The notes under the pieces were generated by a model. The model was not told the DNA's origin. It ran no database searches and saw only the letters and a list, made by a program, of their open reading frames with translations. DNA of 64,000 bases. Origin: Mycolicibacterium rhodesiae (lineage in GTDB: Bacteria; Actinomycetota; Actinomycetes; Mycobacteriales; Mycobacteriaceae). Location of the stretch: the NCBI RefSeq assembly GCF_002086695.1, contig NZ_MVIH01000002.1:1-64000 (forward strand). The letters are read 5' to 3'. This document shows positions 1 to 9,950 of the stretch, in pieces. Numbering within the stretch: position 1 is the stretch's first letter; the number at the start of each line of letters is the position of its first letter. Made by a program: the position numbers and the translations under genes.

Positions 1-817
<817 letters not shown>

Positions 818-900
818 TACCCCTCCAAGGTTGTTTGCTGGATCTCCCCGACCCGTTACTGCGCTCCACCTGGCTAGAGCCGCTCAACCGTAGAGTTCAT

Positions 901-917
901 CGCCGCAGCTAGCGGCG
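901..917 (-). terminator. Candidate hairpin terminator downstream of dcd
   Basis: A perfect 6-bp inverted repeat, CGCCGC and GCGGCG with a 5-base loop, lies 57 bases after the dcd stop. There is no U-run, as is common for mycobacterial hairpin terminators. It could also be incidental in such GC-rich DNA. Confidence 0.3.
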
Positions 918-973
918 TTGTTACAGCCAAACGGATTAGCTGGTGGGCGGTGCCTGACCCTGGAGCTTTGAGG

Positions 974-1555
974 TTACGCGCCTGCCTCGGACTGAAGAAA
1001 GTTCTGATACGAGCGCGACGGAGTGGGGCCGCGTTGCCCCTGGTATTTGGAGCCGACGCTGGCGCTGCCGTAGGGATTTTCGGCGGGGCTGGTCAGACGC
1101 AGCAGGCACAGCTGGCCGATTTTCATGCCTGGCCACAGCGTGATGGGCAGGTTCGCGACGTTCGACAGTTCCAGGGTGATGTGCCCGGAGAAGCCGGGGT
1201 CGATGAAGCCTGCGGTGGAGTGCGTCAGCAGGCCGAGACGGCCCAGCGACGACTTGCCTTCGAGCCGGCCCGCGAGGTCGTCGGGCAGGGTGCAGCACTC
1301 CAGCGTCGAGCCGAGCACGAACTCACCGGGGTGCAGGACGAACGGCTCGCCCTTGTCGGGCTCGACCAGGCTGGTCAGCTCGTCCTGCTGCTTGGCGGGG
1401 TCGATGTGGGTGTAGCGGGTGTTGTTGAACACCCGGAACAGGCTGTCCAGCCGGACGTCGACGCTCGACGGTTGCACCAGGGCGTCGTCGAACGGGTCGA
1501 TGCCCAGTCGACCGTCGTTGATGGCGGCGCGGATATCGCGATCGGAGAGCAGCAC
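974..1555 (-). CDS. dcd: dCTP deaminase, probably bifunctional (dCTP deaminase/dUTPase)
   Basis: The 193-residue protein starts [12 protein letters not shown] and contains the trimeric dUTPase-fold signatures [10 protein letters not shown] and [14 protein letters not shown]. The segment around [15 protein letters not shown] carries the catalytic glutamate region of this family. Length matches mycobacterial Dcd (M. tuberculosis Rv0321, about 190 aa). That enzyme converts dCTP directly to dUMP, supplying thymidylate synthesis and keeping dUTP low. It is cytoplasmic. The gene follows the GH64 gene by 20 bases on the same strand, so read-through transcription is possible. The functions are unrelated. 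Confidence 0.95.
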   Translation of the reverse strand: MLLSDRDIRAAINDGRLGIDPFDDALVQPSSVDVRLDSLFRVFNNTRYTHIDPAKQQDELTSLVEPDKGEPFVLHPGEFVLGSTLECCTLPDDLAGRLEGKSSLGRLGLLTHSTAGFIDPGFSGHITLELSNVANLPITLWPGMKIGQLCLLRLTSPAENPYGSASVGSKYQGQRGPTPSRSYQNFLQSEAGA

Positions 1556-1575
1556 GCGACGAGCGTAGCGGCGGA

Positions 1576-3357
1576 TCAGTTGATCGTGATCGTGACAGCG
1601 TCAGGCGGCAGCGAATTGTTGAGAATGAGGACCGAGCTCTGGCCGTTCACATCGTCGTAGGGGAAGCCGTAGTTCTTCCCGTCGAGGCCCAGTTCGTGGA
1701 AGACCTGCGCGTAGGAGTTGTATTTCGTATCGGCCGGGTAGTACGCCGCGACATTGCCCCACTGGTCCGGCGAGGCGGCGACGCCGCGGTTGAAGGCGGC
1801 GTCGAGTTGAGCGAGGAAGGCGCCCTGCTCGTGGGTGCCGACGAAGGGGCCGTCACCGGCGAAGACCTGCGCTGTCGTCGGCCTGTCCATCACGTAGTTA
1901 CCCGAGACGCCGGCCGGGTTGAGCGCAGTGACGGTGTAGGCGAACTGGTCGTTGGCGTTGATTTGGCCGGTCACGGTGTAGCTGCCCGGCGAGGTGAACG
2001 TGAACGACTCGGTCTTGTATGTGGTCCAGAAGTCGTTGACCGGCTCGTCGAGGTAGTGCGCCAGTGCCCCGGGCTGCACCGAGCGGGGCGACGCGATGCG
2101 CAACGGATTGCCCTGGCCGTCGTTGATGACGAGCTGCTGGAATTCGGTCGGTACCGAGTTCTGATAGGTGGTGAACACCTGATTCCGCGTGGCGGTGGTA
2201 CCGCGGGTGTCGGAGAAGGAGCCCTGGGTGAGGGTGAAGCTCAGCGGCAGCCCGAACTGGTCCACCTGGGTGGTGTTGCCGCCGAAGGGCACTCCGCCGT
2301 ACTGGAAGGTGAATTCGAACCAGTCGTAGACGGTGCCGTAGTTGGGGTTGGTGACGCCGACGGGGTCGGGCACCGTCCAGCCCGAATTATCTTGGTTGAT
2401 ACCGATATACAGCGGTTGGGCGACCGACACGTAGATCCGGGCACCCTGCAAGTCCGGCGGCATCCGCAGGTTAGCGGCCTGGCCGAGGGTGTACGACATG
2501 TTCGCGTAGTTCACCCCGTCCTTGACCAAGTGGCCGGGCGCATTGGCGTCGTCGTGGTTGATCGCGTGCGTCGTTCCGTTCTGGTCCACCCAGGCCCAGT
2601 GATCCTTGGAGGTCTGGCCGAGCACAGTGACGTAGATCTGCCCGCTGTCGTACGACGAGTTGTTGACGAAGTCGACTGGGAAGGTGCCCGCGCTGTACGG
2701 CTCGACGGACATGGTGACGGTGCCGGTCGCGGTGTGGCCGCTGGACCCGAGCAGACCGAAGCTCAGCAGGTTGATCAGGCCGGACAGGCCGTGGATGTGC
2801 GGGCCGCTCCAGAAATCGGAGGTGGTGAGCTGGAAGGTGTCGGTGTAGGGATCGGTGCCGTTCCAGCCGGTCGGGGCGGTGTAGGTGGCCTGGGAGCCGG
2901 AGATCTTCAGGGTGCCGCCGCCGGTGCCGGTTCCGTGGACCGCATAGGTCAGTCGGCGACCGTCGGTGTCGACGCCCCCAAGTTGGAACGGGTCACTGGT
3001 TTCGCCGGGATCGAGCGCTTCGGATCTGGTCTGAGACGGGAACGTCGGAGTAACGGCTTCGAACGTGCGTTGAAACCAATTGCGTTGGGCTGCTTGGACG
3101 GAACGCAGCACGTCGACGGTGGGCGCCGGTTTGACGCGGGCCGGGCCGGTACGCGCTTTGGGTGTGGCCGAAGTGGGGCGCCGGACGGTTCGGGCGCTGG
3201 ACGCCGTTGCTTTTGCCTGGGAGGGCCGCGAACTGCTCGTCGTGTCGGAGTTCGAGGTTTCGGCGTGGCCGGTCGCGGGGTTGGCCAGCAATGCGATGCC
3301 GATACCGGCGGCCACGGCGGATGCTCCGACCCAACCGACGAGCGCGGCATACTTCAT
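1576..3357 (-). CDS. Secreted GH64-type beta-1,3-glucanase
   Basis: The 593-aa protein begins with an export module ([20 protein letters not shown], cleavage likely after an A-x-A near residue 33). A Ser/Thr/Pro/Lys-rich linker extends to about residue 110, and an Ig/cadherin-like segment to about 220. From about 225 to the end it resembles glycoside hydrolase family 64, the laminaripentaose-producing beta-1,3-glucanases with a thaumatin-like part. Glu348 in YDWFEFTF and Asp366 in TQVDQFGLP sit in the positions and spacing of the GH64 catalytic pair. It should cut beta-1,3-glucan outside the cell. I recall no orthologue next to dcd in M. tuberculosis. A GH16 beta-1,3-glucanase lies 13 kb away. 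Confidence 0.82.
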   Translation of the reverse strand: MKYAALVGWVGASAVAAGIGIALLANPATGHAETSNSDTTSSSRPSQAKATASSARTVRRPTSATPKARTGPARVKPAPTVDVLRSVQAAQRNWFQRTFEAVTPTFPSQTRSEALDPGETSDPFQLGGVDTDGRRLTYAVHGTGTGGGTLKISGSQATYTAPTGWNGTDPYTDTFQLTTSDFWSGPHIHGLSGLINLLSFGLLGSSGHTATGTVTMSVEPYSAGTFPVDFVNNSSYDSGQIYVTVLGQTSKDHWAWVDQNGTTHAINHDDANAPGHLVKDGVNYANMSYTLGQAANLRMPPDLQGARIYVSVAQPLYIGINQDNSGWTVPDPVGVTNPNYGTVYDWFEFTFQYGGVPFGGNTTQVDQFGLPLSFTLTQGSFSDTRGTTATRNQVFTTYQNSVPTEFQQLVINDGQGNPLRIASPRSVQPGALAHYLDEPVNDFWTTYKTESFTFTSPGSYTVTGQINANDQFAYTVTALNPAGVSGNYVMDRPTTAQVFAGDGPFVGTHEQGAFLAQLDAAFNRGVAASPDQWGNVAAYYPADTKYNSYAQVFHELGLDGKNYGFPYDDVNGQSSVLILNNSLPPDAVTITIN

Positions 3358-3530
3358 GAGGTTCCGTTCGACGTAGCTGGCTGCGCCATACTATGCCGAT
3401 ATCTAGCGCTATCTCAGCCGATTGGCAGCTTTTCTTCCGATTCCTGCCCGGCGCTCAGCACTTTGCTATCCCGGCCGCGCCGTCTCCTGTCACACGGCAG
3501 CTGCCCATGGTGCTAACGTCTGTGTCCATC

Positions 3531-3601
3531 GCCGATGTAGTTCAATGGCAGAACATCAGCTTCCCAAGCTGAATACGCGGGTTCGATTCCCGTCATCGGC
3601 T
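3531..3601 (+). tRNA. tRNA-Gly (anticodon CCC)
   Basis: A complete cloverleaf can be drawn. The acceptor arms GCCGATG and CATCGGC pair, the anticodon stem TCAGC/GCTGA closes the loop TTCCCAA, and the T-arm contains GGTTCGATTCC. The anticodon is CCC, reading glycine GGG codons. The CCA end is encoded at 3602-3604. No duplicated 3' end or integrase gene nearby suggests use as an attachment site. Confidence 0.96.
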
Positions 3602-3641
3602 CCACGACACCGGCAGCACTGAGCAGCGCGACCCGAGCCCG

Positions 3642-4442
3642 TCAGTGCAGTCGAGCGCTGCTGCCCAGTCCGATCTCGAGGACACTTCCGGTGACGACGC
3701 CGGGGTCGGTGACCAGATAGAGCAACGCGCGGCTGACATCTTCGGGCTCGATCCACGGCTGCGGAATCGGATTGGCCCGCATCATCCGCTGTACCAGTTC
3801 GTCAGGAACACCGTCGCTGTCCACTGGCTGCACCATCGGAGTGTGCACGGTGGTCGGGCAGATGACGTTGACGGTGATGCCGTCCTTGGCGACCTCCAGC
3901 GCCACCGACTTGGCCAGCCCGATCACGCCCCACTTGGTGGCGTTGTACGCCCCGAGTTCTGGGATGCCCATGCGGCCGCCCATCGACGAGGTCACCACGA
4001 TCCGGCCAAAACGCTGCTGGCGCATCACCGGTAAGGCAGCCCGCAGGATGTGGAACACGCCCGTCAGATTGGTGTCCATGAGTTGCGACCACGCCTCGTC
4101 GGTCACCTCGTCGAGCACTCCGGTGCTCACTACGCCCGCGTTGGCCACCAGAATGTCGAGGCCGCCCAGGCCGCGGACGGTTTCCTCGATGGCGGCGTTC
4201 ACCGCGTCGGCGTCGCGGACATCCGTCGCGATCGGAAGGCACAGCACGCCAAGCTCTTCGACGTCCTTGGCGGTCGCGCGCAGATCTTCCTCCGTGGCCA
4301 GTGGATAGGTCAGGTTCATCGGGCGGGGCGCGTCGGCGAGGGCGATGTTCGCGCCTTCCGCCGCCAGCGCCAGAGCGTGCGCGCGTCCTTGGCCACGCGC
4401 GCCCCCGGTGATGAACGCGACGCGACCGTCCAGGGCACCCAT
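3642..4442 (-). CDS. SDR-family oxidoreductase, probably mycofactocin-dependent type
   Basis: A short-chain dehydrogenase/reductase of about 266 aa. The Gly-rich nucleotide site is TGGARGQGRAHA near the N-terminus, followed by the NAG motif (VANAGV), and the active site has Ser in SSMGGR with YNATK. The insertion with YPLATEEDL after the second beta strand is typical of the actinobacterial SDR subgroup linked to mycofactocin (TIGR03971-like), in which NAD is thought not to exchange. The ATG at 4442 starts the conserved MGALDGRVAFITGG; an in-frame ATG at 4481 would add 13 unconserved residues. The substrate is unknown. It is followed head-to-tail by another SDR gene upstream at 4517. Confidence 0.85.
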   Translation of the reverse strand: MGALDGRVAFITGGARGQGRAHALALAAEGANIALADAPRPMNLTYPLATEEDLRATAKDVEELGVLCLPIATDVRDADAVNAAIEETVRGLGGLDILVANAGVVSTGVLDEVTDEAWSQLMDTNLTGVFHILRAALPVMRQQRFGRIVVTSSMGGRMGIPELGAYNATKWGVIGLAKSVALEVAKDGITVNVICPTTVHTPMVQPVDSDGVPDELVQRMMRANPIPQPWIEPEDVSRALLYLVTDPGVVTGSVLEIGLGSSARLH

Positions 4443-4516
4443 GGACAGTGAGCCTAACCGCCTGTGCGGAGCGGAGATCACCAGTCAGATGATCGTGGGC
4501 TCCCCCGTGCCGCCGT

Positions 4517-5380
4517 TCAGTTCGCGATCTGGGCGCCGTCCGGGAAATCCGTGGAGCGCGATACATCGGCCCACGCCGCAATCTCCTCGTCCACCGCGGC
4601 ACGCCCATTCGTCACCAGCCGTAGGGCGTCGGAGCCGAGGATCAGGTGCGCAGGCGGATTCGGGGAGTCGATGACGGTCAACAGGGCGCGCCCGGCTTTG
4701 GCGGGATCACCCAGTTGGTTGCCGCTGGCCGCGATTCGGTTGGCGCGTACGGGATCCATCAGCTCGTCGTAGTCACTGATGCTGCGTTGCGTCCGGACCA
4801 TGGACCGGCCCGCCCAATCGGTGCGGAAGGAGCCGGGTTCGACGGCGGTGACGTGGATCCCGAGTGCCTTGACCTCTTTGCCGACGGTTTCGAGGATGCC
4901 TTCGAGGGCGTGCTTACTGCCGTGGTAGTAAGCCAATCCCGGAACGGTCATCAACCCGCCCATCGAGGTGACGCCGAAGATGTGCCCCGACCGACGTCGA
5001 CGCATGTGCGGTAGCACTGCCTTGACGGTCGCAACAGCACCAAACACGTTGGCGTCGAACTGCGCTCGCAATTCAGACATGGAGGACTCCTCGAAGACTC
5101 CTTCGTGTCCGTAGCCCGCATTTGCGATCGCGACGTCGATGGGACCGACGGTGGCTTCAATATCGTCAACGACGGCGAATACGGCGTCGTCGTCGGTCAC
5201 GTCGAGCTTTCGGGCGATCGCCCGTCCCGGTGCCATAGCGCTGAAGGCATCCGCGTCCGCCGACTTCCGGACCGTGCCGACGACGGAATGGCCGTCGTCG
5301 AGCGCCGCTTGGGCGAAGGCACGTCCCAGCCCCGAGCTGACGCCGGTGATGAAGAAGATCCGGTGGTGGTGTGGTGACAT
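4517..5380 (-). CDS. SDR-family oxidoreductase
   Basis: A 287-aa classical short-chain dehydrogenase with TGVSSGLGRAFAQAA (cofactor site), NAGYGHEG, catalytic Ser in VTSMGG and YYHGSKHALEG carrying Tyr and Lys. It includes the region VEPGSFRTDWAGRS typical of the oxidoreductase subgroup often annotated retinol-dehydrogenase-like. The gene is divergent from a TetR-family regulator (5454), with 73 bases between starts, so the regulator probably controls it. The mycofactocin-type SDR (3642-4442) lies 74 bases downstream on the same strand. The true substrate is not inferable. Confidence 0.85.
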   Translation of the reverse strand: MSPHHHRIFFITGVSSGLGRAFAQAALDDGHSVVGTVRKSADADAFSAMAPGRAIARKLDVTDDDAVFAVVDDIEATVGPIDVAIANAGYGHEGVFEESSMSELRAQFDANVFGAVATVKAVLPHMRRRRSGHIFGVTSMGGLMTVPGLAYYHGSKHALEGILETVGKEVKALGIHVTAVEPGSFRTDWAGRSMVRTQRSISDYDELMDPVRANRIAASGNQLGDPAKAGRALLTVIDSPNPPAHLILGSDALRLVTNGRAAVDEEIAAWADVSRSTDFPDGAQIAN

Positions 5381-5388
5381 AGCTCGAA

Positions 5389-5424
5389 TCTACATGACGT
5401 TGAATAAACTCGACACTGTGTAGA
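5389..5424. promoter_or_regulatory. Candidate operator between SDR and TetR genes
   Basis: TCTACA at 5389-5394 and TGTAGA at 5419-5424 are an exact inverted repeat with a 24-base spacer, and a third TGTAGA lies at 5440-5445. This AT-richer 73-base gap holds the promoters of both divergent genes, so these hexamers are plausible sites for the adjacent TetR protein. The wide spacing makes this tentative. Confidence 0.35.
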
Positions 5425-5453
5425 CTTTTGTCAGCGGCCTGTAGAGTCCGATC

Positions 5454-6068
5454 ATGGCTGGACAGAAGGAGCGCTCAACCAGGCGCCGGGCCTCACCGTC
5501 AAAGGGAGACCAGCGCGAGCTCGCGATTCTCGACGCGGCGGAACGTCAGCTCACCGAGGACGGCCTGGAACGTATGACCGTTGAGACCATCGCAACGGCG
5601 GCCGGCATCACCCGCGGTGCCCTGTACTTCTACTTCGGCTCGAAGAACGACGTCCTTGCGGCCTTGGTGGGTAGGACCGCGACCAGCGTGGTGCAGGCTG
5701 TCGACCGCGCCAAGACCCACACACCCGAGGATCCGCGAGAAGCCCTGCGCGAAGCCGTAACTCAGACGGCAAGGATGTGGACCGAGCACGGCGCCGTCAT
5801 GAAGGTGGCCGTGGAGTTGGCGCCTGTTGTCCCGGAGATCGAGGCATCGTGGCAGGCAGCGGTCTCGGCCACAGGCGATGCAACGCGCGGGTTGTTGGTC
5901 AAAGCCGGTGTACCCGACGACGACACCCCGCTAGGTGCGGCCGCCATCAGCGCTGCCCTGGTGTCAATGACCGAGCGGCACTTCTACGCAGCAGCCAAGC
6001 GCAAGGGCGCACTGAACGATGCGGCCAAGACGTTGACCCACGTGTGGCTCGCCGTGCTACCCCGTTGA
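5454..6068 (+). CDS. TetR-family transcriptional regulator, EthR-like
   Basis: A 204-aa regulator. After a basic N-terminal tail, residues about 20-70 form the TetR helix-turn-helix (ELAILDAAERQL, then VETIATAAGITRGALYFYFG). The order of residues around RELAILDAAE and LYFYFGSKNDVLAALV is close to EthR of M. tuberculosis, which represses a Baeyer-Villiger monooxygenase. Here the divergent neighbour is an SDR gene instead. The C-terminal ligand domain is all helical. It probably represses the divergent SDR gene and itself. The ligand is unknown. Confidence 0.85.
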   Translation: MAGQKERSTRRRASPSKGDQRELAILDAAERQLTEDGLERMTVETIATAAGITRGALYFYFGSKNDVLAALVGRTATSVVQAVDRAKTHTPEDPREALREAVTQTARMWTEHGAVMKVAVELAPVVPEIEASWQAAVSATGDATRGLLVKAGVPDDDTPLGAAAISAALVSMTERHFYAAAKRKGALNDAAKTLTHVWLAVLPR

Positions 6069-6105
6069 ACCCGATCAGTACGACAGTTCGCGGGACCGCC
6101 CTACG

Positions 6106-6780
6106 TCAGCACGACCGGCGCGTGGCCTCTCGAAGACCCACGTAGACCAACCAACCGCTCATACACAGCAGCTGCAGCCGCTGAGCCATCCCCAAGGCAC
6201 CGCCGCGGTCGGAGCTGGCCAGAAAAACGCTGACCACCGTCGATACCGTCGTCAGGGCAAGTCCGGCCAAAACCCACAGTCCGAACCGGCGCACCCACCG
6301 GCCGATGTGTTCCGCTGAATCCACGCGCAGGAACGCGATCAGTGAAATCAGCGCTGCGGCAACAGCTATCACGCTGCTCACGGTGTGCAGCTGATGGGAA
6401 AGGGGCACCGCGCCGGCCGCTTCCCTTGCAGCACAGGCGGGATCGACATGCGGCGCACACGACATCGCCCACGCACTGTCAAGTGCGGTGGCGACGGCGA
6501 ACATCGCCAACGCGGCCCAGGCAAGCGCGGCCATACCGCCGCGAACGCGCCCGCCCACCACTCTGACGATCACGCCGAACCCGATGACGGCAGCGGTCGC
6601 GAAGTCTGCCGCTCGCAAGATTCCACTCAGCGGCTGGTCGACGGCGATGAGTTCGCTCACGTAATCGCTTGCCTGCGCAGGCCCCGAGTCGACGAACATC
6701 GTGATGATCCAGCTGCCGTAGAGCACGGCGCCCACGAAAAACGCTGCGGCCGCGATATGTGAGCTTCGCGGCGGTCGCAC
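6106..6780 (-). CDS. DUF998-family integral membrane protein
   Basis: A 224-aa protein with about six hydrophobic segments (for example AAAFFVGAVLYGSWIITMFV and AALAWAALAMFAVATALDS) and short polar loops. The layout, with an early segment followed by YVSELIAVDQPLSGILRAAD, matches the DUF998 family of unknown function. It stands alone between convergent and same-strand regulators. No catalytic motif is evident. Confidence 0.7.
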   Translation of the reverse strand: MRPPRSSHIAAAAFFVGAVLYGSWIITMFVDSGPAQASDYVSELIAVDQPLSGILRAADFATAAVIGFGVIVRVVGGRVRGGMAALAWAALAMFAVATALDSAWAMSCAPHVDPACAAREAAGAVPLSHQLHTVSSVIAVAAALISLIAFLRVDSAEHIGRWVRRFGLWVLAGLALTTVSTVVSVFLASSDRGGALGMAQRLQLLCMSGWLVYVGLREATRRSC

Positions 6781-6844
6781 CTGGCCAGGCTAGGTGATTT
6801 TCACCAAGGCACCTCAGGTTTGCGGACACGGGCGCAAGCGAGCG

Positions 6845-7456
6845 TCAGCCGCCAGCGGCCAAGCTCCGTTCGACACCTTCCACCGCAATCGCCGCCAGAT
6901 CCGCCGCCGACACGTCACGCGCCGTCGAGAAGGCCATCAGAGCGCTGCCGCGCAGGAGCCCGATGATCGCGACGGCGGCAGTCTGAGGGTCTGCGTCGGG
7001 TCGGATGGACCCGTCCTCGATCCCGTCGACGATGTACTGCGCGAGGACTTCCCGGAACTGTGCGTCGCGCTCGGCGAAGAGCGCAGCCAGCGACGGTTCG
7101 GCACCCGCGGATTCGGTCCACAGTTTCAGGAACGCTTCCGAGCGCGGCGAGCGCTCGTGCAGGCCACCCAAGTAGGCCCCGACGAAATCCGTCAGCCGGC
7201 TGAGCCCGGTCGCCGAGTCGGCCGGCACGTCGAACGTCTGGGTGTACTTGATCAGCTCCTCGAGCAACTGCGCCTTGCCGCCGAAGTGATGGTGGACGAT
7301 GCCGCGGCTGTAGCCGGCGGCCTCGCCGACGGCCGCCAACGACACCGCGCGCGATCCGTGCGCTGCGACCAACGATGTCGCCGCCTGCAGCACGCGCTTC
7401 CGGGCATCTTCGCGGCGTTCGGCCTGTGTTCGGCGGGCCGCGCGCAACTGTTCCAT
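6845..7456 (-). CDS. TetR-family transcriptional regulator
   Basis: A 203-aa protein whose N-terminal 65 residues form a TetR DNA-binding domain (RKRVLQAATSLVAAHG, then LAAVGEAAGYSRGIVHHHFG). The C-terminal part is a helical ligand/dimer domain with TetR_C-type features (FLKLWTESAGAEPSLAALFAERDAQFRE). It is divergent from the DUF1330 gene at 7545, and an inverted repeat in the 88-base gap is a likely operator. This suggests it controls that gene and itself. Confidence 0.85.
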   Translation of the reverse strand: MEQLRAARRTQAERREDARKRVLQAATSLVAAHGSRAVSLAAVGEAAGYSRGIVHHHFGGKAQLLEELIKYTQTFDVPADSATGLSRLTDFVGAYLGGLHERSPRSEAFLKLWTESAGAEPSLAALFAERDAQFREVLAQYIVDGIEDGSIRPDADPQTAAVAIIGLLRGSALMAFSTARDVSAADLAAIAVEGVERSLAAGG

Positions 7457-7502
7457 GCCTGGTCATCCTGCCTGAGGCCGTACTTGTCGGTGTCCGCGAG
7501 TA

Positions 7503-7524
7503 ACTTGCGTGTTGTTCAGCAAGT
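7503..7524. promoter_or_regulatory. Inverted repeat, probable TetR operator upstream of the DUF1330 gene
   Basis: ACTTGC (7503-7508) and GCAAGT (7519-7524) are perfect inverted arms with a 10-base spacer, between the divergent starts at 7456 and 7545. AGTAACTT occurs at both flanks. Size and placement fit a TetR dimer operator overlapping both promoters. Confidence 0.5.
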
Positions 7525-7544
7525 AACTTACCAAGGAGAAGACA

Positions 7545-7910
7545 ATGTCTGTTCTCGACGCGTCCGCACTCGAGCACTTCGTCGCGGCCGATCCCGATGC
7601 GCCGGTGGTGATGCTCAACCTCGTGCGGTTCGCGCCCGGCGGTGCTGACAAGTACTCGCAGTACATCGAGCACTTCAGCAGCTCCGGCATCAAAGAGCGC
7701 TACGGCGTGACGATCGTGTACGGCGGGGCCGGGCATCCGTCGCTCGTAGCCGACGCGGGTGGCGACTGGGACCTGGTGGCCCTGTTCCGCTACCCCAGCC
7801 GGCGGCACTTCGTCGACATGGTCAACGATCCGGACTACCAAGCGTTCGAGCATCTGCGGGCGGAGGCCGTCGCCACCGCCGTTCTACAGCCGACCACGCC
7901 TGCGCTGTAG
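7545..7910 (+). CDS. DUF1330 / dimeric alpha-beta barrel domain protein
   Basis: A 121-aa protein with the DUF1330 pattern: VVMLNLVRFAPGGADKYSQY in the first half and DLVALFRYPSRRHFVDMV with NDPDYQAFEHLR in the second. These are small ferredoxin-fold dimers whose biochemical role is generally unclear, though some relatives act as monooxygenase-like or isomerase-like enzymes. A good ribosome-binding site (AAGGAGAA) lies 4-11 bases before the ATG. Expression is probably set by the divergent TetR gene. It ends 6 bases before the convergent DUF445 gene. Confidence 0.75.
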   Translation: MSVLDASALEHFVAADPDAPVVMLNLVRFAPGGADKYSQYIEHFSSSGIKERYGVTIVYGGAGHPSLVADAGGDWDLVALFRYPSRRHFVDMVNDPDYQAFEHLRAEAVATAVLQPTTPAL

Positions 7911-7916
7911 CCGCAC

Positions 7917-9182
7917 TCAGTGCGTGAAGAATTCGATGATCTGCACCTGAAGCTCACCGACCACGCCACCGAGTACCGCGCCGACCGCGATCATCAAAGG
8001 CTCGTCGTCCTTGAACACCGGACGCAGGATCGACTCGTACTCTTCCTCGGTCAGTTGACTCATCTTGTCGATGACGACCTGCTCGAGGTTCAACGCGTTC
8101 GCCGCGTACTCCTGCGCCTCGAGCAGGGTGTCCGGCAGCCGCTCCAACACCAGGGTGACGACGCGGTCCTTCAGCGCCCGATATCGCTTGGTACCGACCG
8201 CCAGCGTGACCATCGGCCGCGCAACGCCGGTCTGGGCGTCGATGGCGGCGTCGATTTCCTTGGCGGCCAACGCGAAGAGTTTGTCCGAGCCGGGGCCTTT
8301 GATGATCGCGTCGAACATGAGCTCGGGCGAGAACAGGTCGTCGGCCAAGATCTTGGCGTAGTCCCGGGTGATCTTGTCGCGCTCGGCGTGCAGCAACCCC
8401 TGAAAGGGGATGATTCCGAGGAACTTTCGCGGGTGCATCGGGCGGAAGAGCATGTTCAACGCGATGTAATCACTGATGAAACCGACCGCGAACCCGAACG
8501 CCGGCATGATCCACGGGTTCTTGAACAGCGCCCACGCCACCATCTGGACCAGACCGATCACCAGACCGAAGTAGATGCCGCTGCGTCGCACGAACGCCAT
8601 GGCGTCGGTGGTGACACTGCGCATCAGCTTGACGAGCTTCTCCTTGTTGCGCACCAGCGTTGTGACCGCCATGAAGTGCAGATCGAGGTAGCGCGGAAGG
8701 TCGGCCTTCATCTCGGTCAGCATGTTCTCGACGATCTGGGGCGCCTGCTTGTGCATCCGCTCCTGGATCCCGCGTCGGGCGGATTCCGGCAGCGCGTCCC
8801 ACAGGCCCGGGCGGATCTCGTTGGCAAGGTCGCGGGAGATGTCGTCGATTGCTGCTGCGAGCGGGCCGCGCAGCGCGTCGACTGCTTCGTTGGCGTCGAT
8901 GCGGTCCAGCAGCTCTTCGGGTTTCAGCAGGTTGGACGTCAGCAGGTCGATGGTCTTCGAGCCGACCTTGCCCGCCCGCCGAGGCACGATGCCCTGCCAC
9001 CCGAACGGGCCCCACCCCCTGAACTCGATCGGGCGATAGAGCATTTCGAGTGCCACGATCTTCGTGCTCCACCCGACGAATGCCGCGACGAACGGCATCG
9101 ACAGGTACACCATCCAATAGGAACTGAAGTCGGCCTTGATCTCGGTCCAGCTGGAGATAGCCAGCACCGATACTGAGCTCAC
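7917..9182 (-). CDS. DUF445-family membrane-associated protein
   Basis: The protein, about 421 aa, carries the DUF445 architecture. It has an N-terminal membrane segment, FVGWSTKIVALEMLYRPIEF, repeated later as FISDYIALNMLFRPMHP, helical domains between them, and a C-terminal hydrophobic tail (LMIAVGAVLGGVVGELQVQI). The chosen start is GTG at 9182, because GTGA overlaps the upstream gene's TGA stop by four bases, a sign of translational coupling. An in-frame start at 9212 would lie inside the upstream gene. Function is unknown; relatives are often called UPF0754-like. Confidence 0.8.
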   Translation of the reverse strand: MSSVSVLAISSWTEIKADFSSYWMVYLSMPFVAAFVGWSTKIVALEMLYRPIEFRGWGPFGWQGIVPRRAGKVGSKTIDLLTSNLLKPEELLDRIDANEAVDALRGPLAAAIDDISRDLANEIRPGLWDALPESARRGIQERMHKQAPQIVENMLTEMKADLPRYLDLHFMAVTTLVRNKEKLVKLMRSVTTDAMAFVRRSGIYFGLVIGLVQMVAWALFKNPWIMPAFGFAVGFISDYIALNMLFRPMHPRKFLGIIPFQGLLHAERDKITRDYAKILADDLFSPELMFDAIIKGPGSDKLFALAAKEIDAAIDAQTGVARPMVTLAVGTKRYRALKDRVVTLVLERLPDTLLEAQEYAANALNLEQVVIDKMSQLTEEEYESILRPVFKDDEPLMIAVGAVLGGVVGELQVQIIEFFTH

Positions 9183-9865
9183 TGACCGAGTTCCCCTGTG
9201 GCGGCCGCCCACAGCGACGCACCGAGCGGCGAGAGCGTCAGCGTCGACTTCTCGACCTTGGCGGCCAGCGGACCGCGCGACGCGCTCTTGATGGCGGCGA
9301 GCACCGACGTCTCGGCCATCAGCACCTCGTATTCCGTGGCCAGCGAAGGGTCCTCGGGACCGGCCTGCACGAGACCGAGCGACAGCAGGTGGCTGACGTA
9401 CTGCGGAACCATCTGTGGCAGAGCCACATTCGCGGTACGTCCGACTAGAGAGGCATTCTCCAAGGCCGCACGCCCCGGGACACGCGGACTGAGCCAGTTG
9501 TACACGTTCACCATCGGCGACGACGACCCGTCTGACAGAGCGCCCAGGATGCGCGCTTCATCGGCGACGAGCTGATCTAGCAGGTGGTGGTAGAGCTCGA
9601 CCTGGCTCCCCTTGGTGTTCTGGTCGAGTGCGCGGTCCAACAGCCGGCCCATCTTCCCGGACAGCGAGTCCGGGTCTGGCGTTGATGCCTCCGACACGGC
9701 CTCGGCGGCGGCGTCATCGGGTGCTTCGGCGGGGTCCAGCGAATCGAGTCCGTGCCGGATAGCACCGACGACTTGTTCCTCAGCCCAGCTGTAGACATCG
9801 AGACCCACACGTGCGGCGTCCACCGCACGCCCGATCAGTCCCCGCGGGTCATATGAGAAAGCCAT
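9179..9865 (-). CDS. Abi-alpha/DUF4393-like conserved protein (tentative)
   Basis: A 228-aa protein without signal peptide or membrane helix. It has an acidic linker (about residues 45-70) and then a helical domain with VELYHHLLDQLVADEARILG, VNVYNWLSPRV and QMVPQYVSHLLSLGLV. That last arrangement, where residues around DEARIL and the winged tail LTLSPLGASLW form the end, is what I associate with Abi-alpha/DUF4393 proteins. The assignment is from memory and not certain. It overlaps the DUF445 gene by four bases, so the two probably act together at the membrane. Confidence 0.55.
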   Translation of the reverse strand: MAFSYDPRGLIGRAVDAARVGLDVYSWAEEQVVGAIRHGLDSLDPAEAPDDAAAEAVSEASTPDPDSLSGKMGRLLDRALDQNTKGSQVELYHHLLDQLVADEARILGALSDGSSSPMVNVYNWLSPRVPGRAALENASLVGRTANVALPQMVPQYVSHLLSLGLVQAGPEDPSLATEYEVLMAETSVLAAIKSASRGPLAAKVEKSTLTLSPLGASLWAAATGELGQ

Positions 9866-9950
9866 CCGCAGAAAATAGCCCGCCGCGTGTCCCGGGTGAC
9901 GCAGACCGGGATGATCGCGAGCCGAGCGGCTCTTCGCGCGGGCTTGATCC

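Noticed and set aside
1696..3516. A 606-codon plus-strand open frame antisense to the GH64 gene
   Set aside because: It is a by-product of GC-rich codon structure. Its translation has no signal, domain or ribosome-binding site, while the minus strand encodes a complete GH64 enzyme with catalytic residues.
3531..3604. tRNA-Gly 3' end as an attachment site for a genomic island
   Set aside because: No repeat of its 3' end was noticed elsewhere in the window and no integrase or phage gene is nearby.
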